Shown piece after piece: positions 32,902-42,242 of a stretch of 64,000 nt of DNA. The DNA comes from Botrimarina hoheduenensis. Lineage in GTDB: Bacteria > Planctomycetota > Planctomycetia > Pirellulales > Lacipirellulaceae. Positions within the stretch are counted from its first letter, which is position 1, and each line of letters begins with the position of its first letter. The DNA lies in NCBI RefSeq assembly GCF_007859815.1, contig NZ_SJPH01000001.1:737987-801986 (forward strand), written 5' to 3'. The position numbers and the translations under genes were made by a program. The notes beneath the pieces are model-generated. The model saw only the letters and a list, made by a program, of their open reading frames with translations, did not search any database and had not been told where the DNA came from.

Positions 32902-35900
32902 GTGACGCCCCATCTACGATTGACCGCAATTCTTGCTGGCTGTGCCGTCGCGTTGTTGGCGGCAAGTCGCTTGGCGATCGCCGCCCCCACGCCGACCCTC
33001 GACGAGGTTCTCGCCGAAGACGCCACGCTCAACGCGATCGAGATGATCGATGCGCTGCAGGGCTGGGCTGTGGGGGATCGCGGCGTGATCCTCGCTACCG
33101 ACAACGGGGGCCGCACCTGGAGCCGCCAGGGGGCTCCGATCGAAGGCGCTTTGCAGAGCGTTTCGTTTATCGATGCGCGAAGAGGCTGGGCCGTTGGCGG
33201 ATTGGTGCAGCCGCACACACGTGTCTCGATCGGTGTCGTGCTCCGTACCAAGGACGGTGGCCGCACTTGGTCGCTGCTTCCACAGCCGACGCTGCCGGCC
33301 TTGAGCGAGGTGCGATTCTTCGACCATCAGCATGGCATCGCCGCGGGGGCGGGCTCGTCGTTCTCGCCGTCAGGCGTGTTCATCACCAACGATGGCGGAC
33401 GCAGCTGGAACGCCACGACGACGGACCGTACGTGGCGCTGGAACGCTGCCGATTTTGTTGGCACGGGGGCCGAGCAAGCGGCGTTATTGGTGGGCGCACG
33501 CGGAGCCGTTGGCCGTCTGGTCGCCAGCCGTGTCGAGGCCGCCGCAACCGCTACCGATCGGCGTGGCTATCACGGCGTACGCTGGTCGTCACAGACCGAA
33601 GCTTGGCTCGTAGGAGATGGCGCACTGGTTCGGCAGTCGCGCGACGCGGGCCGAACCTGGCGGGCCCCGTTGTCCGAACCGCCCGAGACGCTCGCGGATT
33701 GGTTTGACTGGCGGGCCGTAGAGGCCGACGGTCCCCATGCGTGGATCGCCGGTGCGCCGGGGTCGATCGTGCTACAAACACACGACGCGGGCGCTAGCTG
33801 GTCGCACAGCAACACCGGAGTGACGACTCCGCTGTGCGCGATCTGCTTTGTCGATCAGCATAATGGCTGGGCGGTCGGTGAGTTTGGCGTGGTCTTGGCA
33901 ACCACCGACGGGGGTGCCACGTGGATCTCGCAGCGGGGCGAAAGACGCCACGCGGCGGTCTTATCGGTGGTTGGTGCCGAGGAGCAAATCCCCGCCGAAC
34001 TGATCGCCGCGACAGCGATTGCTGGTGCCCGTCGGACCGTGATCGCGTCGCCGCTTGCGCCGACCGAGAGCAAGCTGGCGGCAGATCGATCGGCGCGCAT
34101 GGCCGAGGCTGCCCGGCGCCTTGGTGTCAACGCGCTGAGTTTGGGGTGGCGCTTGCCGCTCGATCAGGAGGAGTCACGCTTGAACGAGCGGACCCTTGCC
34201 GAGCTGCTCGCCAGCCGTATCGACGGCGAGGCAGGGGAGCTTGCGCGCCGTGAAATGTTCCGTTTGTTGGCGATCTATCGGCCGTCAGTTTTGACGCTGC
34301 CGGCGGCAACCCCGCAAGAATTTGCCGGGCTGGCGGACTGGCTAACCGAGACGATCGGTCCGATGAACAGCGTGCCAGAAGCGCGCCTGGCGGTGCTCGA
34401 CGAATGGGGGCTCACGATCACCCCCCCGCTGCATGTCTTGCGGGTGGGCCCGTCGTACGGCGGAATCGGCCCACCGCCTGCGGGAGGTGGACGCTTCTCA
34501 ACCGGCGACTTTGTGGCGGCCCTCGGTCAGACCAGCGCCCAATGGTGTGAGGACACGCGAGGTGTGCTGGGCGAGCAACGCCTGGAGGCCCCCGCAGCGC
34601 TCGAATGGTCCGTCCTTTCCGGCCGGCCGGTAACGGGCCGACGGGGTGACCTGGGCGATGCGACCGGCGTGCCCCACGGGGGGCCCGATCGTAGGCCTTT
34701 GGCAGCCCCCCCGACGGGCCAGCTCGACGATCTGCGCCGGTTAGCGCAGCGGCGCCGTAACCTGGAGCGTCTGTTGGCGACGTCACAGGGGGATCTCTCC
34801 TGGTCGGGCCAAGTGGTCGATCTTACCGCGGGGCTCGATCCCCCCGCTGGTGCAGCCCTGCTCGATCAGTTGGCGCGCGGTTATCAGGCGACCGGCCGAA
34901 CCGATACCGCGGCCGAAACGCGCTTCTTGTTGGCGCGCCGGTATCCGGGGGAACCCCTGGCCGATGCGGCACTGGTGTGGCTGGTGCGCTACTACGCGAG
35001 CACCGAATGTGGTTGGACCGCGATCGCGCAGCAGGCCGCTTCGTCGCAAGGCCCGGCTGCGCTGTTGAATGTCGAATCCGCCACGGCCCTATCACTGCCC
35101 GCTCCATCGTCGGGGGGGAATCTCTCGCTCGAAGATCGCCGCGAGCGGGCGCGTGCCTTGGAACGGTTCCTTCGCTCGGACCGTCCGGCGTTGCACGCCG
35201 ACCCGAGCGTTCGAATGGCGGGTGCCGCCGCGCAGCGTGCGCGAGGATTCGGTGCCGAAGCTCAGAAGACCGCACTGCTGCTGGCGAATCAGTCGGTCGA
35301 CTGGGGGTGGCTCCGGGCTGCAACCGCTGAGCAATGGCTGGTGGACGCCAAACGCCTGCCCCCCGAGAAACCGATTGTTTCGTGCGGTAGAACCGCTAGG
35401 CGGCCGTTGCTTGACGGGGTTTTGAGCGAGAACTGTTGGAAGGATGCCGACAAGATCCCGCTGGGGGATCCGCAACGGGGCGGAGCGACGCTCCGTCTGG
35501 TGCGCGACGACGCGTTTCTTTACCTAGCCATCGATGCCGCGATTGATGCCGCGATCGACTCCCCGCCTGTCTCGGATGAATCGCCGCGACCCCGCGATGC
35601 GGATCTACGCGGCTTCGATCGGGTCCATATCCGGCTTGATCTGGATCGTGACTACACCACGGCCTACGAACTAACCGTGGACTGCCGCGGCTTTACCCAC
35701 GATGCGCTCTGGGGCGATCGACACTGGCGGCCCGATTGGTTCGTTGCCCGTCAGGCCGACGGTGCGGCTTGGCGGATCGAGGCCGCGGTCGCGCTCGCAT
35801 CGCTCACCGATCCGAAGGAACTTGAGCGAGCCGCGTGGGCGGTGGCCGTCGAGCGCATCGATCCGACCGGGGCGAGCACACCCTGGTCCACGAGCACGAG

Positions 35901-35943
35901 CCCCGACTCGCCAGATGCGTTCGGCCTGCTCGTTTTCCCGTAG
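32902..35943 (+). CDS. Secreted YCF48/BNR-repeat protein with CBM9-like C-terminus
   Basis: A 1013-aa exported protein of unknown function. After a signal peptide (to about residue 25, LAASRLAIAAPTP), at least six YCF48/BNR-type repeats of the form GWAVG...GVILATDNGGRTW form a predicted beta-propeller up to about residue 350. A long middle part is partly helical, TPR-like, with Gly/Pro-rich stretches. The C-terminal 190 residues resemble carbohydrate-binding family 9-like domains (LLDGVLSENCWKDA...FLYLAID...RVHIRLDLDRDY). I chose the GTG at 32902 because an AAGGA ribosome-binding site precedes it and the signal peptide begins there; a TTG 126 bases upstream is also in frame. A short duplication gives AIDAAIDAAID near the end. 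Confidence 0.8.
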   Translation: MTPHLRLTAILAGCAVALLAASRLAIAAPTPTLDEVLAEDATLNAIEMIDALQGWAVGDRGVILATDNGGRTWSRQGAPIEGALQSVSFIDARRGWAVGGLVQPHTRVSIGVVLRTKDGGRTWSLLPQPTLPALSEVRFFDHQHGIAAGAGSSFSPSGVFITNDGGRSWNATTTDRTWRWNAADFVGTGAEQAALLVGARGAVGRLVASRVEAAATATDRRGYHGVRWSSQTEAWLVGDGALVRQSRDAGRTWRAPLSEPPETLADWFDWRAVEADGPHAWIAGAPGSIVLQTHDAGASWSHSNTGVTTPLCAICFVDQHNGWAVGEFGVVLATTDGGATWISQRGERRHAAVLSVVGAEEQIPAELIAATAIAGARRTVIASPLAPTESKLAADRSARMAEAARRLGVNALSLGWRLPLDQEESRLNERTLAELLASRIDGEAGELARREMFRLLAIYRPSVLTLPAATPQEFAGLADWLTETIGPMNSVPEARLAVLDEWGLTITPPLHVLRVGPSYGGIGPPPAGGGRFSTGDFVAALGQTSAQWCEDTRGVLGEQRLEAPAALEWSVLSGRPVTGRRGDLGDATGVPHGGPDRRPLAAPPTGQLDDLRRLAQRRRNLERLLATSQGDLSWSGQVVDLTAGLDPPAGAALLDQLARGYQATGRTDTAAETRFLLARRYPGEPLADAALVWLVRYYASTECGWTAIAQQAASSQGPAALLNVESATALSLPAPSSGGNLSLEDRRERARALERFLRSDRPALHADPSVRMAGAAAQRARGFGAEAQKTALLLANQSVDWGWLRAATAEQWLVDAKRLPPEKPIVSCGRTARRPLLDGVLSENCWKDADKIPLGDPQRGGATLRLVRDDAFLYLAIDAAIDAAIDSPPVSDESPRPRDADLRGFDRVHIRLDLDRDYTTAYELTVDCRGFTHDALWGDRHWRPDWFVARQADGAAWRIEAAVALASLTDPKELERAAWAVAVERIDPTGASTPWSTSTSPDSPDAFGLLVFP

Positions 35944-36015
35944 AAACGAGAGGGCGCGGGCGTTAGCTGAGGTTGCGCCGCGTCGCTTGCGCGAACCGGA
36001 CACCTCTTCGGCATC

Positions 36016-36546
36016 TCAGCGCCATTGCTGGTAGTAACGCCCGGTGTTGTTGAAGCTTCCGCTAGCGCCGCTGACTGCGGGCGAGGTGTACTGCGTCTGA
36101 CGCACCTGACGGCGGAGCTGCTGCAATTGAAGTGACTGCTGACGGTTCAACTCGTTCTGCTGCTGTTGAGGCAGAACGAAGGTGTGGTAGTTGGGGGCCG
36201 CCTGGCCACCATCTTCGCGATAGAGGTTCAGGTAGGGGCTGAGCGTGGGCGTGGACGACGCGTCAACGAACGGCTTGTTGCCCATGGCACCACCAACGGC
36301 AGAGTTGCCCGTTGTGGAGCGCGTTACCCGACTCGATGGCACGCCGGCCGGTCCCTGCGCAGCGGCCTGCACCACGCCGTAGTACTCCATGGCGTTTCGA
36401 GGTGGCGTGCCGCGTCTGTAGGCTTGCATCGCTGCGGTGCCCTGCGACAACCCGATTGCGGGGGCGGGACCCAGCGCGGTTGGCGAAGCGGCTCCTGCCA
36501 GTGAGGTAAGCACGGTCAGCGCTGTCAGCAGGCAAAAAATACGCAT
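36016..36546 (-). CDS. Hypothetical secreted Gln-rich protein
   Basis: A 176-aa protein with a clear signal peptide (residues 1-19, ending LAGAAS). The mature part has a conserved-looking centre, STPTLSPYLNLYREDGGQAAPNYHTF, a pattern I associate with small planctomycete exported proteins. A Gln/Arg-rich helix follows at about 129-152, likely to form a short coiled coil. No enzyme motif is visible. It is on the opposite strand to the preceding YCF48-type gene (72 bp between stops) and 115 bp from the MnmE-like GTPase gene on the same strand. Function is unknown; a small envelope or structural protein is possible. Confidence 0.7.
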   Translation of the reverse strand: MRIFCLLTALTVLTSLAGAASPTALGPAPAIGLSQGTAAMQAYRRGTPPRNAMEYYGVVQAAAQGPAGVPSSRVTRSTTGNSAVGGAMGNKPFVDASSTPTLSPYLNLYREDGGQAAPNYHTFVLPQQQQNELNRQQSLQLQQLRRQVRQTQYTSPAVSGASGSFNNTGRYYQQWR

Positions 36547-36661
36547 AGCAACAACCAGACTTCAGACGTGAGGGAGAAAGCGAACCCGGCGCGCAGCTTG
36601 CGACCTATCAGTCATAGATCGACAGCGGTACCCCCCAACTCTTGCCTAATCGTTAAAACCG

Positions 36662-37798
36662 TTAGGCGGATAGCAGTGCTAGCAGCCCCTTGGCCGCGGA
36701 TTGCAGGTCACCCGTCGCGATCGCGCGTTCGATTCGTGTTAGCGACTCGAACCGCCACGCCCCCAACGGAACGGCTTCGCCAGGTTGCGGTGCCGCCGCG
36801 CCCCTGGCGTCAGCCAACGCTTCGCCAATCGCGTGGAGCAGCGCTTCGACTCCGAAGGACTGCACGGCGGCGGTCGAGATTTCTTCCGGGGCAAGTTTTG
36901 CCGCAGGAGCCAAATCACATTTGTTGGCGACCCGAATCACGGGCACCCCCTTGGCGACTTGGCCGAGGATCTCTTTGTCGATTGCTTCCCGCGCGTCGCG
37001 TACCAGCACCACCACATCGGCCGCGGCGATCTCTTCTTCGGCGAGCGTCACGCCAGCCTGTTCGAGAGGATCGTCGCTAGCGCGCAGTCCGGCCGTGTCG
37101 GCAAGCATGACCGGCCAGCCATCGATCGCCGTGGTGGCGGTTACCACGTCGCGGGTTGTGCCAGGACGATCGAAGACGATGGCGCGCTGATAGCCCACTA
37201 GCAGGTTAATCAGACTGCTCTTGCCCACGTTCGGCGGCCCGGCGAGTGTCACACGCCAAGGGGTGAGAAGCCGCTCGGCAAGCCGGCGGTGCGAGAGCAG
37301 TTGTTGTACCCGGCGTTGCGCTCCCCCAACGTCTTCGAGGGCAAGCTGTTCATTGATCGTGCGGATCGCATCGCGGAAGGCTCCCGATGCTTGATCGAGA
37401 AGCACGCCCGCCACGCGTTGGGTGGGAGCCTCGCGGAGAGCACGCAGGGCGTCGGCTTCAGCGGAGCGCGAAGGTGCCGGGGTATCTTCTACCATGCGGT
37501 CCGCGACCCCCAGCTCAGCCAGCGCGTGGAGGACCGCTGCCGGTGCCGCAACGCCACCGTGGCAGTGAATCTCAGCGGCGGCATGGCCCACACGCACGGC
37601 GACGACCTCTTCGCCCGTGGAACGCCAAACCCCGAAGCGGATGCGATCGAGCGTATCGCTAGCCAAGTTGCCGTTACCGGCCGGGCAGAAGCAGCGGTCA
37701 ATCGTCGCGATCGCTTCCGGACCTTCAACCCGCACGACGGCAACGGCGCTGCGTCCCGCGGCAGTGACGAGGCGTGCGGTCGTGAGCGGATCGGTCAT
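36662..37798 (-). CDS. MnmE-like GTPase lacking the C-terminal cysteine motif
   Basis: A TrmE/MnmE-family GTPase of 378 aa. The N-terminal part (1-120) resembles the MnmE folate-binding domain (SAVAVVRVEGPEAI; AEIHCHGG at 75-82). A Ras-like G domain follows, with G1 GPPNVGKS at 187-194, G3 DTAG at 234-237 and G4 NKCD at 292-295. True MnmE is about 450 aa and ends in C(I/L/V)GK, whose cysteine takes part in tRNA U34 modification; here the protein ends ...LLALLSA and the motif is missing. It may be a paralogue with another role or a reduced MnmE. It overlaps coaX by four bases (ATGA), so the two are cotranscribed, with coaX downstream of neither break nor promoter. Confidence 0.82.
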   Translation of the reverse strand: MTDPLTTARLVTAAGRSAVAVVRVEGPEAIATIDRCFCPAGNGNLASDTLDRIRFGVWRSTGEEVVAVRVGHAAAEIHCHGGVAAPAAVLHALAELGVADRMVEDTPAPSRSAEADALRALREAPTQRVAGVLLDQASGAFRDAIRTINEQLALEDVGGAQRRVQQLLSHRRLAERLLTPWRVTLAGPPNVGKSSLINLLVGYQRAIVFDRPGTTRDVVTATTAIDGWPVMLADTAGLRASDDPLEQAGVTLAEEEIAAADVVVLVRDAREAIDKEILGQVAKGVPVIRVANKCDLAPAAKLAPEEISTAAVQSFGVEALLHAIGEALADARGAAAPQPGEAVPLGAWRFESLTRIERAIATGDLQSAAKGLLALLSA

Positions 37799-38685
37799 GT
37801 TGGCGGATCGCTGACGGGAGCCGTATCAACCATGGTGGCGGAAAGGGCGATTCCGGCCAGCGTTAGGTGCGGCACATGGCGGACCGTGTAGTCAGGCCCC
37901 CCGATCAATCTTGCGAACCCCGGTGCCGCGCCGCCGGTGAGCAACACCTGCGGAGGCCGTGGCAACCGATCGCGCTGTCGGGCGATCAGCTCGCGGAGCG
38001 CTCCGACCGCTCCCCAGTATAGGCCCGCGTGCAACGCGGCTTCTGTGTTGCGTCCGACGGGGTCAGGGGATCGATCCAGTTCGCCGGGCAACACCTTCGG
38101 CAGCAGGGCCGTTCGTTCTGCCAAAGCGGCACCGGCCAGCGTCGGGCCAGGCAGGATCGCCCCGCCCTGGAACACGCCTTTGCTATCGATCAAGTCCACC
38201 GTGATGGCGGTGCCGATGTCGATCACAATCACCGGAGTGTCGGCAAGGCGGAGGCAGTTGGCGGCGACCGCGGCAGCGATCCGGTCGGCTCCAACCAGCG
38301 CGGGAGCTTCGACGTCGATGGTGAGCGGAGCCGCGCTATTGGTCAGACGTAAGACAGTGAAACCGATTCCGGCGTTCGCTAGTGCGGTGCTAACCGCCGT
38401 TTCAAACGGTTCGCTGATGGCAGGGCAAACGCTTGCGATTGCGATTTGTAGCGACTCGGCCGGCAGGCTCGCGAGCCATTCCGCTAGCGGTCCGGCGAGC
38501 AATTCGGCAGCGGAGCCGCTGAGTGTCTCGCCCGGTTCGGGCAAAGGGCTGGATGCGATCGGCAGAGCCGTTGTCTGCGGCGGGCTTACGCAAGCACTCG
38601 GGTTCGCGAACCACCCGAGCTTCACGCGCGAGTTGCCGATATCGATCGCTAGCAGGCCGTCGGAGGGTGACGCGGGGGTGCTCAT
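37795..38685 (-). CDS. coaX: Type III pantothenate kinase
   Basis: Catalyses the first step of coenzyme A synthesis, ATP-dependent phosphorylation of pantothenate, and is not feedback inhibited by CoA. ASKHA-fold motifs are visible: LAIDIGNSRVKLGWF near the N-terminus (phosphate loop), GADRIAAAVAA (the family GxDR), VIDIGTAITVDLID and GGAILPGPTLAGAALAERTALLP. The ATG at 38685 gives 296 aa; an upstream in-frame start would add twelve residues with no family match. Its coding sequence overlaps the MnmE-like GTPase gene by four bases at 37795-37798. Divergent from uvrA. Confidence 0.92.
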   Translation of the reverse strand: MSTPASPSDGLLAIDIGNSRVKLGWFANPSACVSPPQTTALPIASSPLPEPGETLSGSAAELLAGPLAEWLASLPAESLQIAIASVCPAISEPFETAVSTALANAGIGFTVLRLTNSAAPLTIDVEAPALVGADRIAAAVAANCLRLADTPVIVIDIGTAITVDLIDSKGVFQGGAILPGPTLAGAALAERTALLPKVLPGELDRSPDPVGRNTEAALHAGLYWGAVGALRELIARQRDRLPRPPQVLLTGGAAPGFARLIGGPDYTVRHVPHLTLAGIALSATMVDTAPVSDPPT

Positions 38686-38819
38686 GCCACCGACCATACC
38701 ACGCCAGGGCTTGCCCCTCACGAGGGGCTCGCCGGGGTTAGGGCGTTGAGCAGCCGTTGGTTGCGGGGTAGGCTCGACGGTTTGTACCCGCCCCGCTGGG
38801 GTCGCCAGGGAAGCCTGCC

Positions 38820-41804
38820 GTGTCTACCGCTGCGAGCTCGTCGATCGGTCCAGACGCGATCCGCATCCGTGGAGCACGCGTACACAACCTGCGCAACGTT
38901 GATATCGATCTGCCACGCAACCGGCTGGTGGTCATCACGGGCGTGAGCGGCAGCGGCAAGAGCTCGCTCGCTTTCGATACGCTGCTGGCCGAAGGCCAAC
39001 GCCAGTACATCGACTCCTTGAGCGTGTACGCTCGGCAGTTTTTTACCGGTCGCGATCGGCCCGATGTGGATCGCATTGAGGGATTGCAACCCGCCGTTGC
39101 GATCGACCAATCGCAGGGAACGCACAGCCCGCGTAGCACTGTCGGCACGGTGACCGAAGTACACGACTACCTGCGTTTGCTCTATGCCCGCGCGGGCGAG
39201 CTGACCTGCCCCGACTGCAATGAACCAATCGCCCAACAGGCCCCCGAAGAGATCGAGCGCGCGATTACTACGTTGCCCGCTGAGTCGCGTGTCATGCTGC
39301 TGGCACCGCTTGTCCGGGGTCGCAAGGGAAAGCATGCCGAAGTGCTCGACGAGGCCCGCAAAGCCGGCTTTGTCCGCGTCCGGGTCGATGGCGTGACTTA
39401 TCCGATTGAAGACGTTCCCGAACTGACCGCTCAGAAGCTCCACGACATCGAGGCGGTGGTGGACCGCATTGTCGTGCGTGAAGGGATTGAGTCGCGACTA
39501 GCCGAGTCGGTGCGGCTTGCCATCAAGCACGGACAGGGAGTCGTGCGTGTTGTGTACCAGACGCCCGAAGATCGGCAGCATGCGCAGGGAGCGGAAAGCA
39601 CGGTGCCCGCAGCGTCCCCTGAGGGCTGGCGAGAACGTCTCTTCAACACGCGCTACGCTTGCCCCGGTTGTGGGGCCGGCATGGCTGAGGTTGAGCCCCG
39701 TACGTTCAGCTTCAACAGTCCGTACGGTGCTTGCCTGGCTTGTGAGGGCTTGGGCGAGGTGGAATCTTTTGACGCCGAGCTAGTGCTCCCCGATGCTGCG
39801 CGTTCGCTCGCTGGCGGGGCGATCGCACCGTGGCGAACCCTGAGCGCTATCGGCAAACAGAAGCGACTGAAGCAGCTCATGCCGTTGCTGGAAAAGATCG
39901 GGATCGATCCCGAGCAGCCCCTCGCCGAGGCCCCTGCCAATGCGGTGGCCAAACTCCTGAGGGGCACCGGAGGCAAGCTGAGTTGTGTGTTCGAGTTGCT
40001 CGAACAAGAACTCTCAGCAACCAAGCGAGAAGCAACGCGCGATCGGCTGGTCGCGTTCCGCGGGCCGACGCCCTGTTCCGCTTGTGGGGGCACGCGATTG
40101 GGACCGGTCGGCCGAGCAACGAGGTTTGCGGGCAAGCCGATTCATGAATTCAATGCCATGAGCATCGAAGATGCCATCGCATGGTTGGCGAGCGCGGAGC
40201 CCGATGCCATGCCTCAGTCAGACCGGGGATCGGAGGATCAAGACCAGGAGCGGAGGGCAATCGCCAGCCCCCTGGTTCGAGAGATTCTCCGGCGTCTGGA
40301 TTTTTTATCACGGTCAGGGGTTGGCTATCTGACGCTCGACCGGGGGGCCAGCACGCTCTCGGGCGGAGAGTTGCAGCGCGTTCGGTTGGCAACGGGCGTG
40401 GGCAGCGGTTTGGTCGGCGTGATGTATCTGCTCGATGAGCCCTCGATCGGCCTGCATCCGCGTGATAACCACCGTCTGATTCAGTCGCTGCGCGAGCTGC
40501 AGCAGCAGGGCAACACCGTGATCGTTGTCGAGCACGATGAGGAATTGATCCGCGCGGCCGATTGGATTGTCGATGTCGGCCCGGGGGCCGGAACACGTGG
40601 CGGGCAGATTGTCTCGCAGGGGAGCTTGTCAGCGGTTTCTGCCGACGCGGCTTCGGTAACCGGACGTTATCTGAGCGGCACCGAGCGTATCCCGACGCCA
40701 GCCAGCCGGCGCATCGCCATATCGGCCAAATCCGCCCAGGGCAAAGCAATAGCCGAGGCCCCAGCGCCGGTGCTTTCTCTGAGCGGTGCCACTCGCAACA
40801 ACCTACAAGGAGACCCGCTCTGCGTGCCGCTCGGCAAGTTTGTCTGTGTCACGGGGGTAAGCGGCAGCGGAAAAACCTCATTGGTAATGGGCACACTCGC
40901 GCGGGCGCTCGCGCGCGAGTTGAACGGAGCCACCGCCAAACCAGGCCCGTACGAGTCGCTGACCGGGCTCGAAGCCATCGAGCGCTTCGTCATGGTGGAT
41001 CAATCGCCTATCGGCCGATCGCCGCGGAGCAACGCGGCGACCTACACGGGCGTTTTCGAAGAAATTCGGAAGCTGTTCGCCCGTAACAAGCTATCCCGAC
41101 AACGCGGGTATAAGGCGAGTCGGTTCAGCTTTAACGTGAAGGGGGGGCGGTGCGAAGAGTGCCAGGGCCAAGGCCAGCAGCGCATCGAGATGAATTTCTT
41201 GCCCGACCTGTATGTGGTTTGTTCTGCTTGCCGTGGAGCAAGATTCAACCGACCGACGCTCACGATTAAGCATCGAGGGCATTCGATCGCAGAGGTGCTG
41301 GGGATGCCGATCGACGACGCCTGCGAATTGTTCGCGGATGTGCCGATGATCCATGGCACGCTCGAGGCCCTTTCAGCAGTGGGGCTGGGCTACCTGTCGC
41401 TCGGACAGCCGGCCAACACGCTCTCGGGGGGCGAAGCACAGCGGATCAAGCTCGCGGGGGAACTCGCTGCCAACGGCCGCGAGGGGGCGCTACGCCAAGG
41501 ACACTCGCTCTATTTGCTGGATGAGCCGACCACGGGGCTCCACGTGGCCGATATCCATCGGCTGCTTGGTGTGCTGGATCGCTTGGTCGAAGCGGGCAAC
41601 ACGGTCGTCGTGATCGAGCATCAGCTCGACGTGATGCGCGTCGCCGACTGGATTATCGACCTCGGCCCCGACGGCGGCGATCCGGCCCCCGGGCGTGTGG
41701 GCGGTGGACGCATCGTGGCCGCGGGAACGCCCGAGCAGATTGCCGAGGCAGGCGTGGGCCACACCGCCAAGTGGCTCGCTGAGGCGCTGCAGCGCGTTGG
41801 CTGA
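38820..41804 (+). CDS. uvrA: Excinuclease ABC subunit A
   Basis: The DNA-damage recognition ATPase of nucleotide excision repair. There are two ABC ATPase halves: Walker A GVSGSGKSSLAFDTLLAEGQ near residue 40 and GVSGSGKTSLVMGTLARAL near 680, each with a signature (LSGGELQRVRLA, LSGGEAQRIKLA). Two zinc fingers are present: CPGCGAG...CLACEG near 280-305 and CEECQGQG...CSACRG near 775-805. The insertion domain with YIDSLSVYARQFF is intact. At 994 aa it is slightly longer than the usual 940. The start is GTG. No uvrB is adjacent, as is common. Confidence 0.95.
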   Translation: MSTAASSSIGPDAIRIRGARVHNLRNVDIDLPRNRLVVITGVSGSGKSSLAFDTLLAEGQRQYIDSLSVYARQFFTGRDRPDVDRIEGLQPAVAIDQSQGTHSPRSTVGTVTEVHDYLRLLYARAGELTCPDCNEPIAQQAPEEIERAITTLPAESRVMLLAPLVRGRKGKHAEVLDEARKAGFVRVRVDGVTYPIEDVPELTAQKLHDIEAVVDRIVVREGIESRLAESVRLAIKHGQGVVRVVYQTPEDRQHAQGAESTVPAASPEGWRERLFNTRYACPGCGAGMAEVEPRTFSFNSPYGACLACEGLGEVESFDAELVLPDAARSLAGGAIAPWRTLSAIGKQKRLKQLMPLLEKIGIDPEQPLAEAPANAVAKLLRGTGGKLSCVFELLEQELSATKREATRDRLVAFRGPTPCSACGGTRLGPVGRATRFAGKPIHEFNAMSIEDAIAWLASAEPDAMPQSDRGSEDQDQERRAIASPLVREILRRLDFLSRSGVGYLTLDRGASTLSGGELQRVRLATGVGSGLVGVMYLLDEPSIGLHPRDNHRLIQSLRELQQQGNTVIVVEHDEELIRAADWIVDVGPGAGTRGGQIVSQGSLSAVSADAASVTGRYLSGTERIPTPASRRIAISAKSAQGKAIAEAPAPVLSLSGATRNNLQGDPLCVPLGKFVCVTGVSGSGKTSLVMGTLARALARELNGATAKPGPYESLTGLEAIERFVMVDQSPIGRSPRSNAATYTGVFEEIRKLFARNKLSRQRGYKASRFSFNVKGGRCEECQGQGQQRIEMNFLPDLYVVCSACRGARFNRPTLTIKHRGHSIAEVLGMPIDDACELFADVPMIHGTLEALSAVGLGYLSLGQPANTLSGGEAQRIKLAGELAANGREGALRQGHSLYLLDEPTTGLHVADIHRLLGVLDRLVEAGNTVVVIEHQLDVMRVADWIIDLGPDGGDPAPGRVGGGRIVAAGTPEQIAEAGVGHTAKWLAEALQRVG

Positions 41805-41864
41805 GCCGTTCAGCTGCTGTGGCCGGAGAGTCTTGAGGAAGGTGACGGGGCTGACCACGCTGGC

Positions 41865-42125
41865 CTAAAGGCTGCGCTTAACCTGTCGAAAGCGGCGTCC
41901 GCCAAAGAGCAGCACCACCACGGCTCCGATCAACAGCCCGGCTGCCAGTGTGCGGTCGGTTGGCGTCGAGCCCGGCAGTTTGATCAGCGTGACGCCCGAG
42001 GCTGCCAGCATGATGCCCGTGCGAACGTATGCCAGCAAGGTTCGCTCGTTGGCCAGCGACGTGCGCCGCAGCGCCAAGTCGTCGCGGCGCGATGCCGAGG
42101 GCTCGTTGGTCGGCGTTGGCCCCAT
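41865..42125 (-). CDS. DUF202 family small membrane protein
   Basis: An 86-aa protein matching DUF202 (YidH-like): the conserved LALRRTSLANERTLLAYVRTGIM segment at residues 19-41, then two hydrophobic helices separated by a short polar loop (PGSTPTDRT) and a basic C-terminus (RRFRQVKRSL). The function of the family is unknown; it is a small inner-membrane protein. It stands alone, convergent with uvrA (60 bp) and divergent from the next plus-strand gene (117 bp). Confidence 0.85.
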   Translation of the reverse strand: MGPTPTNEPSASRRDDLALRRTSLANERTLLAYVRTGIMLAASGVTLIKLPGSTPTDRTLAAGLLIGAVVVLLFGGRRFRQVKRSL

Positions 42126-42242
42126 TTTCTGGCTCGCGTGGTATCGTGGGAGGATCGTCAGCTATCGAGATCAGTGTTCAACACCTTAGTGTAAATCACT
42201 AGAGCGCTCTGCTGGCCCGCCAAGACGCAACGAGTAAACGTG

